From Dorea longicatena (GTDB lineage: Bacteria > Bacillota > Clostridia > Lachnospirales > Lachnospiraceae), in NCBI RefSeq assembly GCF_024168045.1, contig NZ_CP100126.1:1257501-1321500 (forward strand): a DNA stretch of 64,000 nucleotides, in the 5' to 3' direction. How positions within the stretch are numbered: position 1 is the first letter of the stretch; each line of letters starts with the position of its first letter. Position numbers and translations under genes: made by a program. The notes under the pieces were generated by a model. The model was not told where the DNA came from and searched no databases. It saw only the letters and a list, made by a program, of their open reading frames with translations. Positions 63,216-64,000 of the stretch are shown piece by piece.

Positions 63216-63956
63216 ATGACCAAAGGATATATTCATTCTCTGGAAAGTTTCGGCTCCGTTGACGGTCCAGGTGTCCGCTATCTGATCTTTACGACCGGTT
63301 GTGCTATGCGCTGCCAGTTTTGTCATAACCCGGACACATGGAACATGAATTCAGGGACTCTCTACACAGCAGATGAACTGATTGATAAAGCCTGGAAATA
63401 CCGCACTTACTGGGGAAGTAAGGGCGGTATTACCGTCAGTGGGGGCGAACCGCTTCTGCAGATCGATTTTCTGCTGGAGTTGTTCCAGAAAGCAAAAGAA
63501 AGAGGAATCAACACAACACTGGATACCTGTGGAAATCCATTCACAAGAGAAGAGCCATTCTTCAGTAAATTCCAGGAACTTATGAAGGTGACAGATCTTG
63601 TAATGCTGGATATCAAGCATATTGATGATGAGCAGCATAAGATCCTTACCGGTCAGACGAATAAGAATATTCTTGATATGGCAGAATATCTTTCAGAGAC
63701 CGGAAAACCAGTCTGGATCCGTCATGTACTGGTCCCGGAAAGAAGTGATAAAGACGAATATCTGCACAGACTTCATGATTTTATTGAGACGTTAGATAAT
63801 GTGGAGAAAGTAGAAGTCCTTCCGTATCATACACTTGGTGTATATAAATGGAAAGAACTGGGGATTCCGTATCAGTTGGAGGGCATTGATCCACCATCGC
63901 AAGAACGGGTGGAAAATGCGAACCGGATTCTTGAAACAGCAAAATATCATGCATAA
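63216..63956 (+). CDS. pflA: Pyruvate formate-lyase activating enzyme
   Basis: A 246-residue radical SAM enzyme that puts the glycyl radical on PflB. The cluster motif is Cys29, Cys33, Cys36 (CAMRCQFC), with GGEPLLQ and LDIKHID further on. ATG 63216 has AAAAGGAG 7 bases upstream; the longer frame from 63108 is in the spacer. It forms an operon with pflB across 180 bases. Confidence 0.96.
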   Translation: MTKGYIHSLESFGSVDGPGVRYLIFTTGCAMRCQFCHNPDTWNMNSGTLYTADELIDKAWKYRTYWGSKGGITVSGGEPLLQIDFLLELFQKAKERGINTTLDTCGNPFTREEPFFSKFQELMKVTDLVMLDIKHIDDEQHKILTGQTNKNILDMAEYLSETGKPVWIRHVLVPERSDKDEYLHRLHDFIETLDNVEKVEVLPYHTLGVYKWKELGIPYQLEGIDPPSQERVENANRILETAKYHA

Positions 63957-63998
63957 AAAATGTGGAACACATGGAAATAATGTGTTCCGCATTTTTTT
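63957..63998 (+). terminator. Terminator of pflBA
   Basis: AAAATGTGGAACACAT (ending at 63972) pairs with ATGTGTTCCGCATTTT (from 63980), followed by T residues. Confidence 0.88.
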
Positions 63999-64000
63999 AT

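Overview
The window looks like chromosomal DNA from an anaerobic, low-to-mid GC, Gram-positive member of the Clostridia, most likely family Lachnospiraceae. The grounds are strong AGGAGG ribosome-binding sites, sigma-A promoters of the TTGACA-17-TATAAT type, TTG and GTG starts, Bce-type peptide-resistance genes, a pyruvate formate-lyase pair, SleB-like and SpoIID-like wall proteins, and a three-gene DUF5717/DUF5716/TPR cassette I know only from that group. The genus cannot be fixed by eye. I see no phage, insertion sequence, CRISPR array or rRNA.

Layout, left to right. (1) 146-4393: a three-subunit molybdenum hydroxylase of the xanthine dehydrogenase type, then xanthine phosphoribosyltransferase behind its own promoter with a palindromic operator; together they suggest purine salvage or catabolism. 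(2) 4523-9678: pyrH-frr-uppS-cdsA-dxr-rseP, the conserved nucleotide/translation/envelope-lipid cluster. (3) 9807-12479: a SpoIID-like peptidoglycan-binding protein (minus strand) divergent from a membrane-anchored transglutaminase-like protein. (4) 12739-17009: carAB behind a leader with two terminator-like hairpins. (5) 17207-20729: an ECF sigma factor operon with a membrane partner and an ABC exporter. (6) 20964-26268: a SleB-like hydrolase, then a BceRS two-component system and BceAB transporter with a recognisable BceR operator. (7) 26353-33396: a cupin, a CobD/HisC-like aminotransferase and the uncharacterised DUF5717/DUF5716/TPR cassette. (8) 33505-38909: a polar amino acid ABC transporter, then purF and purB.

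(9) 39041-45321: an LRR membrane protein coupled to a GNAT-ThrE fusion and its ThrE partner, gltX, a UvrD-like helicase and a DUF1292 protein. (10) 45464-48779: an orphan sugar-binding lipoprotein, a GH13 protein that has lost its catalytic residues, and a DUF5662 protein. (11) 48888-55468: two identical tRNA-Leu(AAG) genes, then dnaG-rpoD-trmK-nif3-nucleoside kinase. (12) 55469-56070: a 600-base gene-free block made mostly of two long imperfect palindromes. (13) 56071-63998: aroC, an L,D-transpeptidase, tgt, yajC, and pflB-pflA.

Most of the window is housekeeping. The parts most likely to hold undescribed biology are the actin/Hsp70-fold cassette (28042-33396), the catalytically dead GH13 protein and its neighbours (45464-48779), the GNAT-ThrE fusion (39904-41064) and the paired palindromes (55511-56040).
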